NCBI GenBank assembly: GCA_030589605.1
Contig: JAUUVJ010000248.1
Location: forward strand, 1 to 6,450
Direction of reading: 5' to 3'
Source of the DNA: Candidatus Hodarchaeota archaeon
GTDB taxonomy: Archaea; Asgardarchaeota; Heimdallarchaeia; Hodarchaeales; Hodarchaeaceae
Length of the DNA stretch: 6,450 bases
Shown here: piece by piece, positions 1 to 5,789 of the stretch
How the letters are laid out: the number at the start of each line of letters is the position of its first letter
Numbering within the stretch: position 1 is the first letter of the stretch
Program-made: the position numbers and the translations under genes
Notes under the pieces: generated by a model
The model's input: only the letters and a program-made list of their open reading frames with translations
Told to the model about the DNA's origin: nothing
The model's database searches: none

Positions 1-10
1 AGCAAATCTT

Positions 11-19
11 AAAAAAAAA
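11..19 (-). terminator. T-run terminator after ctaB
   Basis: Read on the minus strand, nine consecutive T residues preceded by CTC lie about 18 bases past the ctaB stop codon. No stem-loop is visible in front of them. A bare T-run is the usual archaeal intrinsic termination signal, so this probably ends the oxidase-like/ctaB transcript. Confidence 0.55.
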
Positions 20-36
20 GAGGATTAAGAATAATT

Positions 37-1011
37 TTACAATAAAAAAATTCTTAATGGACAAGTTGCATAGTTAGTAAGACCTATGCTTATGAATAGC
101 CATAAGAAAGTTATTACCATGAACATAGATGCGAGTTTGAAAAGTTTGAAAGTCCGTTGGTCTGAGGGTTGTTTTAGATTAGCAAGAGATTGAAGAATTA
201 TGTAGCTACTGAATACAATGAGTGGAACCAGGAGTTGTAAATAGATATCAAGAAATGCTCCTGTTAAAATAATTGTACTTGCACTGAGAATAGCTGAAAT
301 GGAAATAACCCGAATAGTCTGCTCTTTACTCGAAACAACAGGCCACATAGGGACTTTAGCATCTTTATAACCCTTCAGATTCTTTGGAATCAACGCCAAT
401 GTGAGTATATGTAAGGGAATCCAACATAGTACAAACATTGCCATTGTTATGGATACGATATCTATTGTTCCGATTACAGCAGCTCTTCCTGCAATTGCAG
501 GCAATCCACCCGCAATACCACCGAAGATGATCGAATATTTTGTCCTTCGCTTTAACCAAATCGAATACACTACTACATTAAAAAAGAAACCCAGAAAGAC
601 AACAACCATAGTTACTATATTTATGAAAACACCAATAGATAAAATTCCAGCCAAAACAAAGAAAAATCCATGTTTTAAGGTAGTTGAAACAGGTATTCGG
701 CCAGAGGGAAGAGGTCTATCCTTGGTTCGTTCCATAATCGCATCTATATCTCGATCGATGACCATATTAAGCAGAGTTGAACCAGAGATCGCAAAGAAAA
801 CCCCTACGGGTAACCATAAGAGTTGGAGCAGAATTATTCCAGTCGTAGTCCATGCACTGATCAAGTAAGCAAAAATGGTGGTATAAACTAAAAGAAAAGT
901 TTGTTTACTTTTGATTAATTCTCCGTACAGTGAAAAAGAAAGATGAGGATGTGAAACAGCTAAAGGATGTTCATATTCTTGAGCTGTGATCGAAAGTTTG
1001 TCGGTGGTCAA
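37..1011 (-). CDS. ctaB: Protohaem IX farnesyltransferase (haem O synthase), UbiA family
   Basis: This integral membrane enzyme transfers a farnesyl group to haem B to make haem O, the precursor of haem A and a cofactor of haem-copper oxidases. The 324 residues match the family length and contain about nine hydrophobic segments. The prenyl-diphosphate/Mg site is visible as N82-xxx-D86-xxx-D90 followed by R95-T-K-D-R99-P-L-P. The haem O synthase signatures GGIAGGLPAIAG (about 164-175) and YKDAKVPMWPVV (215-226) follow. The acidic residue usually found just before Tyr215 is glycine here; Asp217 may stand in for it. The start is TTG (1009-1011). An in-frame TGA lies three codons upstream, and no in-frame ATG, GTG or other TTG was found before the catalytic motif, so TTG is the only credible start. 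The Shine-Dalgarno match is weak. It sits 65 bases behind the oxidase-like gene with no terminator between, so co-transcription is likely. Family assignment is secure; haem O rather than another polyprenyl acceptor is inferred from motifs and neighbour. Confidence 0.9.
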   Translation of the reverse strand: MTTDKLSITAQEYEHPLAVSHPHLSFSLYGELIKSKQTFLLVYTTIFAYLISAWTTTGIILLQLLWLPVGVFFAISGSTLLNMVIDRDIDAIMERTKDRPLPSGRIPVSTTLKHGFFFVLAGILSIGVFINIVTMVVVFLGFFFNVVVYSIWLKRRTKYSIIFGGIAGGLPAIAGRAAVIGTIDIVSITMAMFVLCWIPLHILTLALIPKNLKGYKDAKVPMWPVVSSKEQTIRVISISAILSASTIILTGAFLDIYLQLLVPLIVFSSYIILQSLANLKQPSDQRTFKLFKLASMFMVITFLWLFISIGLTNYATCPLRIFLL

Positions 1012-1076
1012 TAGTACTCAATCCATCTGATTTAATTCTCGCGTTGATTCTTTTTATTCATATCCATTTGTTTTGA

Positions 1077-2672
1077 TTATTCTGGCCATTCTTTTACATC
1101 TTTACGTCCTTTGATGATTTGAATCAATTGGTGTACACAGAATACTATAAGTGCGACTGTAATGAGCAAAATCCCAAAATCTAGTACAAGAGGTAACCAA
1201 AATGCATTTGTAGCCCAATACTCCTTTACTCCATCAGGGTACATAGCTAGTTGGTCAGATGCATTTGCCCAAACCTGATCAAGGTGAGGTGCATACAGAT
1301 AAATAAGTGCAAACCCAAATGCAAGAACGCTTCCTGCAAATAACAACCATGCCATTACCTTTCTTGCTGCACCTTGGATATCTACCATGTCTATCAATAG
1401 GAGTAGTAAGATTACAGCGGAAAGTGTTGCAAGAACATGCCAATGACCACGAGCAACAGTAGTTTCAACAGCTAGAGGTCCATCTCGAAATGATAGGATA
1501 CTATCAAAAACTTTTACCAAGGGGGAAGCGCCTTCTGGATCTGTTGGTCCTCGAAGACTTAAAGCAAGGAATATACCTCCAAATGTCATAACAAAGTTAA
1601 CCCATATGAATTGAAAGTACAGAGCAAATTTCACTGGTGCTCCAGTGATTACAGCTTTTGAACGCGACAACCAAGATGCAGATTCATAGTCATCACCTAA
1701 TACAGCTTTACTTGCTTTATTCCAACCAGTAAATGCTAGAATTATACCAACGGTCACAAGGATAGCTGAACCGACGTAGATCAAGTAATGCATATCAAAA
1801 GGAAACGAGATTACAGAGTTAAAAGTGACTGCCCAAGATCCTATTGACATAATCAACATACCTGGCATAACAAGAATCATTGAAATCCGATACCATTTTC
1901 CTTTCTGATCAGGAACAGTATACCGATAGACTATTAGTAAGATAATTACATCAACAAGTGCCAACATGATGTGTAAATGGGCTTTAATAGCATCAACGAA
2001 GATTTCTGCGTATTTAACATGATCATAAGGTCGAAGGAAGTATTCTGCTAGTAAGGGTATCATTCCATTTCCGAAAAAAGATCCAATTGCCCCTCCAAGA
2101 ATTACGCTAAGTAAAATGCATAAAGCTAATAGTGTCATTGCTGATTGTCCAAGGAGGACACTTTGACCGTCTTTTCGTTCTGGGAAAGATTTCGTTGGAA
2201 AAACACCAAGAAGAAGCATAATACCAGCATAGAAGCAAAGTGATAATCCTACTAGGTATAATCCATGTAAGATCCATCCATCTGGAAAAATATATGCAAA
2301 AGCCATTCCACTTGCAGACGCTAATATGCTACCTATGAAAAGTGGCCATTTAATTCGTGATTTGAATTTTTCTCGGACATTCATAATTTCGAGTCCAAAA
2401 TATGTACATATTGCAAGGAATGGAACTGCAAGTGAATGATAAACCATAATCAGTCGTCCAGCTTTCTCAACTGGATCAGAATCTAATACAATGGGCAATA
2501 ACGGCTGGCCAAGGATCAATTCTATGGGTTCGGAAAAAGTCGACAAAAAGAGGATAATAACAAATTCCCAAACTAGTGTAAAGGTAATCAGGCCTTTGTA
2601 AGTCGCCCCATAATTTACTTTTTTCATCAGCCAGTCGATTTTTGACCCTGATGATTCATTTTTTGTTTCCAT
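1077..2672 (-). CDS. Divergent haem-copper oxidase subunit I-like membrane protein
   Basis: This 531-residue protein has about 12 hydrophobic helices, the length and topology of haem-copper oxidase subunit I. Numbering from the ATG at 2672, helix II (about 74-96) carries His79 in VYHSLAVPFLA, the expected low-spin haem ligand. Helix X (about 405-429) carries ETTVARGHWHVLATLSAV with His410 and His412. This matches the HDTYxVVxHFHYVxSxGAV pattern, where the first His binds the active-site haem and the second the low-spin haem. Helix VI has AHLHIMLALVDV (His232, His234, buried Asp237), but the usual HPEVY with its cross-linked tyrosine is absent. Helix VII (about 261-284) shows no HH pair, so a normal CuB site is not evident. 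ctaB follows, which supports a haem O or A cofactor. A GTG at 2684 is in frame but lies inside the AGGTGA ribosome-binding site; the ATG eight bases beyond that site is preferred. Superfamily membership is likely. It could be a true oxidase with displaced copper ligands, a nitric-oxide-reductase-like enzyme, or a non-catalytic haem protein. Confidence 0.72.
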   Translation of the reverse strand: METKNESSGSKIDWLMKKVNYGATYKGLITFTLVWEFVIILFLSTFSEPIELILGQPLLPIVLDSDPVEKAGRLIMVYHSLAVPFLAICTYFGLEIMNVREKFKSRIKWPLFIGSILASASGMAFAYIFPDGWILHGLYLVGLSLCFYAGIMLLLGVFPTKSFPERKDGQSVLLGQSAMTLLALCILLSVILGGAIGSFFGNGMIPLLAEYFLRPYDHVKYAEIFVDAIKAHLHIMLALVDVIILLIVYRYTVPDQKGKWYRISMILVMPGMLIMSIGSWAVTFNSVISFPFDMHYLIYVGSAILVTVGIILAFTGWNKASKAVLGDDYESASWLSRSKAVITGAPVKFALYFQFIWVNFVMTFGGIFLALSLRGPTDPEGASPLVKVFDSILSFRDGPLAVETTVARGHWHVLATLSAVILLLLLIDMVDIQGAARKVMAWLLFAGSVLAFGFALIYLYAPHLDQVWANASDQLAMYPDGVKEYWATNAFWLPLVLDFGILLITVALIVFCVHQLIQIIKGRKDVKEWPE

Positions 2673-2680
2673 TAATCTAT

Positions 2681-2686
2681 TCACCT
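2681..2686 (-). promoter_or_regulatory. Shine-Dalgarno site that fixes the oxidase-like start
   Basis: On the minus strand AGGTGA is followed by eight bases and then ATG at 2672. It complements the 3' end of archaeal 16S rRNA. The GTG inside this hexamer is the in-frame codon at 2684 that a longest-ORF caller would take as the start, which would add four residues (MNRL). The ATG is the better start. Confidence 0.75.
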
Positions 2687-2781
2687 AATCTTTTCAAATT
2701 AAGTATTATGAATTGTCGAGGTTCGGTTTAAGAAATTTTGTACATCAGTTCATCTAGAAGCTAAATTTTTTGTTATTCTTC

Positions 2782-2795
2782 TTACGAGATTTATT
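2782..2795. repeat. 14-base direct repeat, copy 1
   Basis: TTACGAGATTTATT on the plus strand (AATAAATCTCGTAA on the minus strand), identical to the copy at 2818-2831, with starts 36 bases apart. It lies about 110 bases upstream of the oxidase-like start codon. A role as a regulator binding site is inference. Confidence 0.6.
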
Positions 2796-2817
2796 TCTTT
2801 TTAATAGATTAACCTCA

Positions 2818-2831
2818 TTACGAGATTTATT
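2818..2831. repeat. 14-base direct repeat, copy 2
   Basis: Second exact copy of TTACGAGATTTATT, separated from copy 1 by 22 bases. Flanking bases differ on both sides, so the identity ends exactly at 14 bases. This fits two protein-binding sites better than a recent long duplication. Confidence 0.6.
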
Positions 2832-2979
2832 AGCTAACTTTGAACAGAGAATTCATAAAAACTTAAGATCGAGATAAATATATTGGTTTGCTTGGTTTTT
2901 AAGTAGTAAGTAACCAAAAAGTAATCTGATTTTCTATGATAGTATTCTGCTGTCATGTAACACAACAAAAAGCCTAGAT

Positions 2980-2987
2980 AAAAAAAA
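2980..2987 (-). terminator. C-run/T-run terminator after the seven-helix protein gene
   Basis: Reading the minus strand, CCCCCC followed by TTTTTTTT lies about 36 bases past the stop codon at 3024. There is no clear hairpin, which fits an archaeal T-tract terminator. It suggests that the seven-helix protein and the oxidase-like gene are separate transcripts. Confidence 0.5.
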
Positions 2988-3023
2988 GGGGGGATGAAGG
3001 AGTTATTTTCCCTAACTTCTTTT

Positions 3024-3707
3024 TTAGCTATTCAAGACGGGAATGGGTATATTCCACTTTTTAGGTAAACCAATACCGAGTAAGAAGAATATTCCTACAA
3101 TCAACAACAGAATGGGGAGGATAACAAATATATCATTCAGAGGTATAATTGGATCTATATTTTCTACAGTTGCAAAGGCTAATAATACGCCTCCAAAAGA
3201 AATCAACAAACCTCCAATTCCAAAAAATGCACTTGTTGTTTCTATATCTTTTACAACAAAAGCAGTGTAGAATGGAACGAATGAGACAATAATACCTGAT
3301 GGAATATGAGATGCCATGATCAGGAGCGAAGAAAATCTAGCTAGGTCGCCTCCAGCGACTCTGACGACTGCTATTAAAAGAATCACTATAATAGCATAAA
3401 TTGCATAATATAATCCACATTTCTTATCTGGCCAAACTGCAAAGATTAAGCCAACAGCTAAACCTACAGGGATTAAAGCTGCAATTGCGGGCACGAAAGC
3501 ATTTCCTAAAGTTTCACCCCAGCCAAGTAGAATAATTAATACTCCAGAGATGAAAAGCACAAGAAAGCTAATTGCCCATGACAGATGATAAGGTTTCTTC
3601 GAAGATAAATACTCTTTCAGCAAGAGTAGAGCTAAAACTATTGCTAAAACACCTACAATTAACAGTATAAGTGCAGATAGTGGATCTGTTTGTAATAAAC
3701 TTGCCAT
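3024..3707 (-). CDS. Seven-helix membrane protein of unknown function
   Basis: I do not recognise a named family. The 227-residue protein is almost entirely hydrophobic, with about seven membrane segments near residues 11-32, 43-63, 70-92, 99-118, 125-150, 159-181 and 192-215. Between segments 1 and 2 is KKPYHLSW (His41), a Lys/Arg-Pro-x-His/Tyr-x-x-Trp loop seen in various small multi-helix proteins. Segment 5 holds MASHIPSG with His134 and prolines inside the membrane. Two membrane-level histidines could bind haem or metal, but the spacing matches no motif I can name. The ATG at 3707 follows GGTGAT by three bases and has a TATA-like box upstream, so the start and the gene are credible. It appears monocistronic, with a terminator behind it, and is divergent from the HxlR-type regulator, a common arrangement for a regulator and its target. 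A role in the neighbouring respiratory genes is only suggested by position. Confidence 0.75.
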   Translation of the reverse strand: MASLLQTDPLSALILLIVGVLAIVLALLLLKEYLSSKKPYHLSWAISFLVLFISGVLIILLGWGETLGNAFVPAIAALIPVGLAVGLIFAVWPDKKCGLYYAIYAIIVILLIAVVRVAGGDLARFSSLLIMASHIPSGIIVSFVPFYTAFVVKDIETTSAFFGIGGLLISFGGVLLAFATVENIDPIIPLNDIFVILPILLLIVGIFFLLGIGLPKKWNIPIPVLNS

Positions 3708-3710
3708 ATA

Positions 3711-3716
3711 ATCACC
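3711..3716 (-). promoter_or_regulatory. Shine-Dalgarno site of the seven-helix protein gene
   Basis: GGTGAT on the minus strand, three bases before the ATG at 3707. This is a full match to the 3' part of the archaeal consensus GGAGGTGAT. It confirms the start and supports an archaeal origin. Confidence 0.7.
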
Positions 3717-3740
3717 AAAATTTTATTTCTAGAAAAAAAT

Positions 3741-3753
3741 TTTAAAAATATAT
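3741..3753 (-). promoter_or_regulatory. Probable TATA box for the seven-helix protein gene
   Basis: ATATATTTTTAAA on the minus strand. Transcription about 25 bases downstream would begin near 3722, giving a leader of roughly 15 bases that just includes the GGTGAT site. The geometry is good, but AT-rich sequence makes such matches common. A TTTCTAGAAA palindrome at 3726-3735 would overlap or flank the start site and could be an operator. Confidence 0.4.
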
Positions 3754-3835
3754 CCTACGTTTATAGTAATATGCTGTGTTTCTGAGAACTGGTAAAATTC
3801 GTGCTTATGTAAAACCTAGTTTTTCTTCTAGAAAA

Positions 3836-3862
3836 TTAGATTTTGAGATTATTGAAATCTAA
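3836..3862. repeat. 8-base inverted repeat in the divergent control region
   Basis: TTAGATTT (3836-3843) and AAATCTAA (3855-3862) are perfect inverted copies separated by 11 bases. The dyad sits almost midway between the divergent starts at 3707 and 4011. Dimeric winged-helix regulators such as HxlR proteins bind dyads like this, so it is a candidate operator for the adjacent regulator. There is no direct evidence of binding. Confidence 0.45.
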
Positions 3863-3873
3863 ATAATGATATG

Positions 3874-3884
3874 TTTATAAAAAA
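3874..3884 (+). promoter_or_regulatory. Possible TATA box for the HxlR-type regulator gene
   Basis: TTTATAAAAAA, a close match to the archaeal TATA consensus, begins an A-rich run. It would start transcription near 3905 and leave a leader of about 105 bases. A nearer alternative is CTTTTTTAAAAAG at 3961-3973, which would start near 3997 and give a short leader. The sequence does not decide between them. Confidence 0.3.
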
Positions 3885-4001
3885 AAAAAGATAGATAAAA
3901 ATAACTAATCTATTTGATATATGGTTGATAAAAAATAATTGGATAACTTCTTTAGGTAAACTTTTTTAAAAAGAAAATTTCAACTCCTTCAGTCCATATT
4001 T

Positions 4002-4006
4002 GTGAT
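4002..4006 (+). promoter_or_regulatory. Shine-Dalgarno site that fixes the regulator start
   Basis: GTGAT is followed by AAAC and then ATG at 4011. The GTG of this site is itself an in-frame codon and would be taken as the start by a longest-ORF rule, adding MIN. The ATG is preferred, matching the pattern at the oxidase-like gene. Confidence 0.6.
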
Positions 4007-4010
4007 AAAC

Positions 4011-4484
4011 ATGAATGAAGTGAAAGAAGAGGTAGAAGATGAAGAATGTTCTGCTATGATGGTAATCAAAATTTTAAGTAGAAAGTGGACTACAAACATC
4101 CTTTGTGAGCTCCTAATGCATAGTGAAATGTACTTTTCAGAACTTCAGTCAAATATTGAAGGGAATTATGGCGAAAAAATTTCAGCCCGAGTTTTATCAG
4201 AAGCATTAAGCCGATTAGAAGAACGAACAATAATTCAAAGAAATGTTATTTCAGATACTATGCCAGTTCGGGTTCAATATTCTTTATTACCTAAAGGGGA
4301 AGATTTTAAATTCATTTTTGCCATGTTCAAAGGATGGGGTCTAAAACACGGAGGAATCAAATCAAAAAAATGTAGATCATTCAGTTGTATTCACAATACT
4401 GTCCCATACGTTGAAATGGATAAAATTGAAGATTGCCTATGCTTTGACCCAATAATCGAGGATGAGGTTGAAAAATCCTCCTAA
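4011..4484 (+). CDS. HxlR-family winged-helix transcriptional regulator with Cys-rich tail
   Basis: A cytoplasmic DNA-binding regulator of 157 residues. The HxlR fold is recognisable in order: the N-terminal cysteine before helix 1 (Cys13), ILSRKWTTNILCELL (about 21-35), the recognition-helix region ISARVLSEALSRLEERTII (57-75) and the wing RVQYSLLPKGEDF (87-99). HxlR proteins usually run about 110-125 residues and act as dimers, often sensing oxidants, electrophiles or aldehydes through a cysteine. Here about 40 extra residues follow, with Cys121, Cys126, His128, Cys142 and Cys144. This CxxxxC...CxC set could bind zinc or an iron-sulphur cluster, or form disulphides; that is inference. The gene is divergent from the seven-helix protein gene and convergent with the MFS gene. 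Likely targets are itself and its neighbours, given the dyad at 3836-3862. The ATG at 4011 is chosen over GTG at 4002 because the latter lies in the ribosome-binding site. Family assignment is confident; effector unknown. Confidence 0.85.
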   Translation: MNEVKEEVEDEECSAMMVIKILSRKWTTNILCELLMHSEMYFSELQSNIEGNYGEKISARVLSEALSRLEERTIIQRNVISDTMPVRVQYSLLPKGEDFKFIFAMFKGWGLKHGGIKSKKCRSFSCIHNTVPYVEMDKIEDCLCFDPIIEDEVEKSS

Positions 4485-4514
4485 TATCTTTATATGGGTT
4501 TCTAACTAAACTGA

Positions 4515-4525
4515 TTTTAATTTTT
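4515..4525 (+). terminator. Possible T-rich terminator after the regulator
   Basis: TTTTAATTTTT lies about 30 bases past the regulator stop codon in the 48-base gap between two convergent genes. More T-runs follow inside the end of the MFS gene. No stem-loop is seen. No comparable T-run was found on the minus strand in this gap to end the MFS transcript. Confidence 0.35.
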
Positions 4526-4532
4526 AAGTTGA

Positions 4533-5783
4533 TTAGTAATTTTTATTTTCATTGGAGGTCATTTTAAAGGGATTCTCTTTAAATGCAAACACTATTATCG
4601 AAATAATTACTATTAGAGCAAGAATTTCGATTAATCCTACAACAAAAAATGCGATGATAAAATCCGTAGAGTTTATTAGAATTCCTCCTAATAATGGTCC
4701 AATAATAATCCCAACATTTCCTAACAGGTTAAAAAAACCCATTACAACTGGATTATCTTCTTTTTCAACAATATCTCCTACTAAGGCCATAGCAGGAGGA
4801 CCAGTAAATCCATTACAAATTCCTATCATAAAAAATGCTATGATTATAATGATTAATCCAAAGGATTCTTCCATAACGGAGCCTAAATACCCTGTTACTG
4901 CCAACAATATTCCAGTTCCAATGCTTCCATAGATTAAAAGTTTGTAACGTCCAATTTTGTCTGATAACTTACCCACAGGGTACTGTAGAATTATAAACGG
5001 TAGTGCAAAAATTCCCAGTACCATACCCCGAAGTTCTGGTTGAACACCAAGTTCCATTTGTAAGAAAAAAGGGAGAATGAATAAAATAAAACCAATATGT
5101 AAACGATCAACAAAATTGAATATCCCAGGAATTAATACACGAGGATTTCTAAAGACAATATTCATATTTTCTTCTAATGAAGGTTTTGATGAAAGATTTT
5201 CTGGCTCTTTGAGTAAAATTAAAGCGAAAATAAACGCTATTAAACTCAAAATAGATGCAGAGTAATATGGTACAAATACACCCCAGCTAGCAAAAATTCC
5301 TCCCAAGACTGGCCCACCCCCCATCGCGGAAGCCAAAAATATACCAAATATACCCATATTTCTACCCCGATTTTTCTCTGATGATAAATCTAAAATCATC
5401 GTCATTAAAGTTTGCCAGCATAATACTGTAAAACCTCCCTGAAAGAATCGAAATACAAGGATTAGAGGAAATATGTCCGTTAGAGTCATTAAAAAATAAA
5501 AAATTGCAGAACCAATTGTACCAAATGAGATGAAAACTTTACGCTTTCCAATCTGATTTGATATTATCGCTGTTAAGATACCTATTAATAAATAAGACGC
5601 ATAAAGAACAGTATCAAAATAAGAAGCATCTAATATTGATATTCCTAAACGTTCAACCAAGAATTCAGGTTGATTTGTATGAAGTAAAGCAGGTGCTAAT
5701 ATTGAAAAGAGAACTAAAAAACCAAAGAGAGGGATTTGATGGTTTGTATTATTCTCCTTACTTTCGGTATAATTAGACATCAT
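4533..5783 (-). CDS. MFS transporter, drug-efflux (proton antiporter) type
   Basis: A 416-residue, 12-helix major facilitator transporter of the inner membrane. Motif A between helices 2 and 3 is degenerate (SNQIGKRKV, 75-83, acidic residue lost), while its copy between helices 6 and 7-8 is canonical (GKLSDKIGRYK, 271-281). Motif B is seen as FRFFQGG with Arg112. Motif C, the mark of proton-coupled exporters, is AMGGGPVLGG (153-162), echoed by IIGPLLGG (360-367). These indicate efflux rather than uptake; the substrate cannot be read from sequence. The start at 5783 is six bases after the ccmE stop, with a second ATG directly behind it (5780) and only a weak ribosome-binding site, so translation may be coupled to ccmE. 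Being third behind ccmF and ccmE suggests a link with cytochrome c maturation, for example export of haem, a thiol or a toxic tetrapyrrole, but it could equally be an unrelated multidrug pump captured by the operon. Confidence 0.85.
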   Translation of the reverse strand: MMSNYTESKENNTNHQIPLFGFLVLFSILAPALLHTNQPEFLVERLGISILDASYFDTVLYASYLLIGILTAIISNQIGKRKVFISFGTIGSAIFYFLMTLTDIFPLILVFRFFQGGFTVLCWQTLMTMILDLSSEKNRGRNMGIFGIFLASAMGGGPVLGGIFASWGVFVPYYSASILSLIAFIFALILLKEPENLSSKPSLEENMNIVFRNPRVLIPGIFNFVDRLHIGFILFILPFFLQMELGVQPELRGMVLGIFALPFIILQYPVGKLSDKIGRYKLLIYGSIGTGILLAVTGYLGSVMEESFGLIIIIIAFFMIGICNGFTGPPAMALVGDIVEKEDNPVVMGFFNLLGNVGIIIGPLLGGILINSTDFIIAFFVVGLIEILALIVIISIIVFAFKENPFKMTSNENKNY

Positions 5784-5789
5784 TATTCC

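Larger units (their letters stand above)
2673..3023. other. 351-base intergenic region upstream of the oxidase-like gene
   Basis: No convincing coding frame was found. The region is very AT-rich. From high to low coordinate it holds the T-run terminator of the seven-helix protein gene, an imperfectly spaced TTGGTT/AACCAA inverted repeat (2892-2897 and 2912-2917, too short to weigh much), a 14-base direct repeat (2782-2795 and 2818-2831), a CTTCTAGA motif on the minus strand (2753-2760), and the ribosome-binding site of the oxidase-like gene. TATA-like stretches on the minus strand occur around 2700-2711 and 2729-2740, but none is good enough to choose as the promoter. Its length and repeats suggest a regulated promoter for the oxidase-like/ctaB unit; this is inference. 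Confidence 0.5.

Noticed and set aside
365..559. 64-codon open frame on the minus strand
   Set aside because: It is a different frame within ctaB, with a composition unlike a folded protein and no independent signals.
401..868. 155-codon open frame on the plus strand
   Set aside because: It lies antisense inside ctaB, whose catalytic motifs are clear; its product has no recognisable domain and no ribosome-binding site was noted.
2883..2917. TTGGTT repeats with an AACCAA partner as a possible hairpin
   Set aside because: The stem is only six bases with a 14-base loop, and neither arm extends; too weak to call a structured RNA or terminator.
3043..3270. 75-codon open frame on the plus strand
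   Set aside because: Antisense to the seven-helix protein gene, which has a full ribosome-binding site and TATA-like box.
3874..3889. Eleven-A run read as a minus-strand terminator
   Set aside because: No gene on the minus strand ends nearby; it is better explained as part of a plus-strand TATA-like A-rich element or simple AT drift.
4552..4932. 126-codon open frame on the plus strand
   Set aside because: It is the antisense of the MFS C-terminal half. The Asn/Pro/Ile-rich product is typical of reverse-complemented membrane-protein codons.
5077..5776. Two short plus-strand frames (5077-5265 and 5558-5776)
   Set aside because: Both are antisense to the MFS gene and have no motif or ribosome-binding site of their own.
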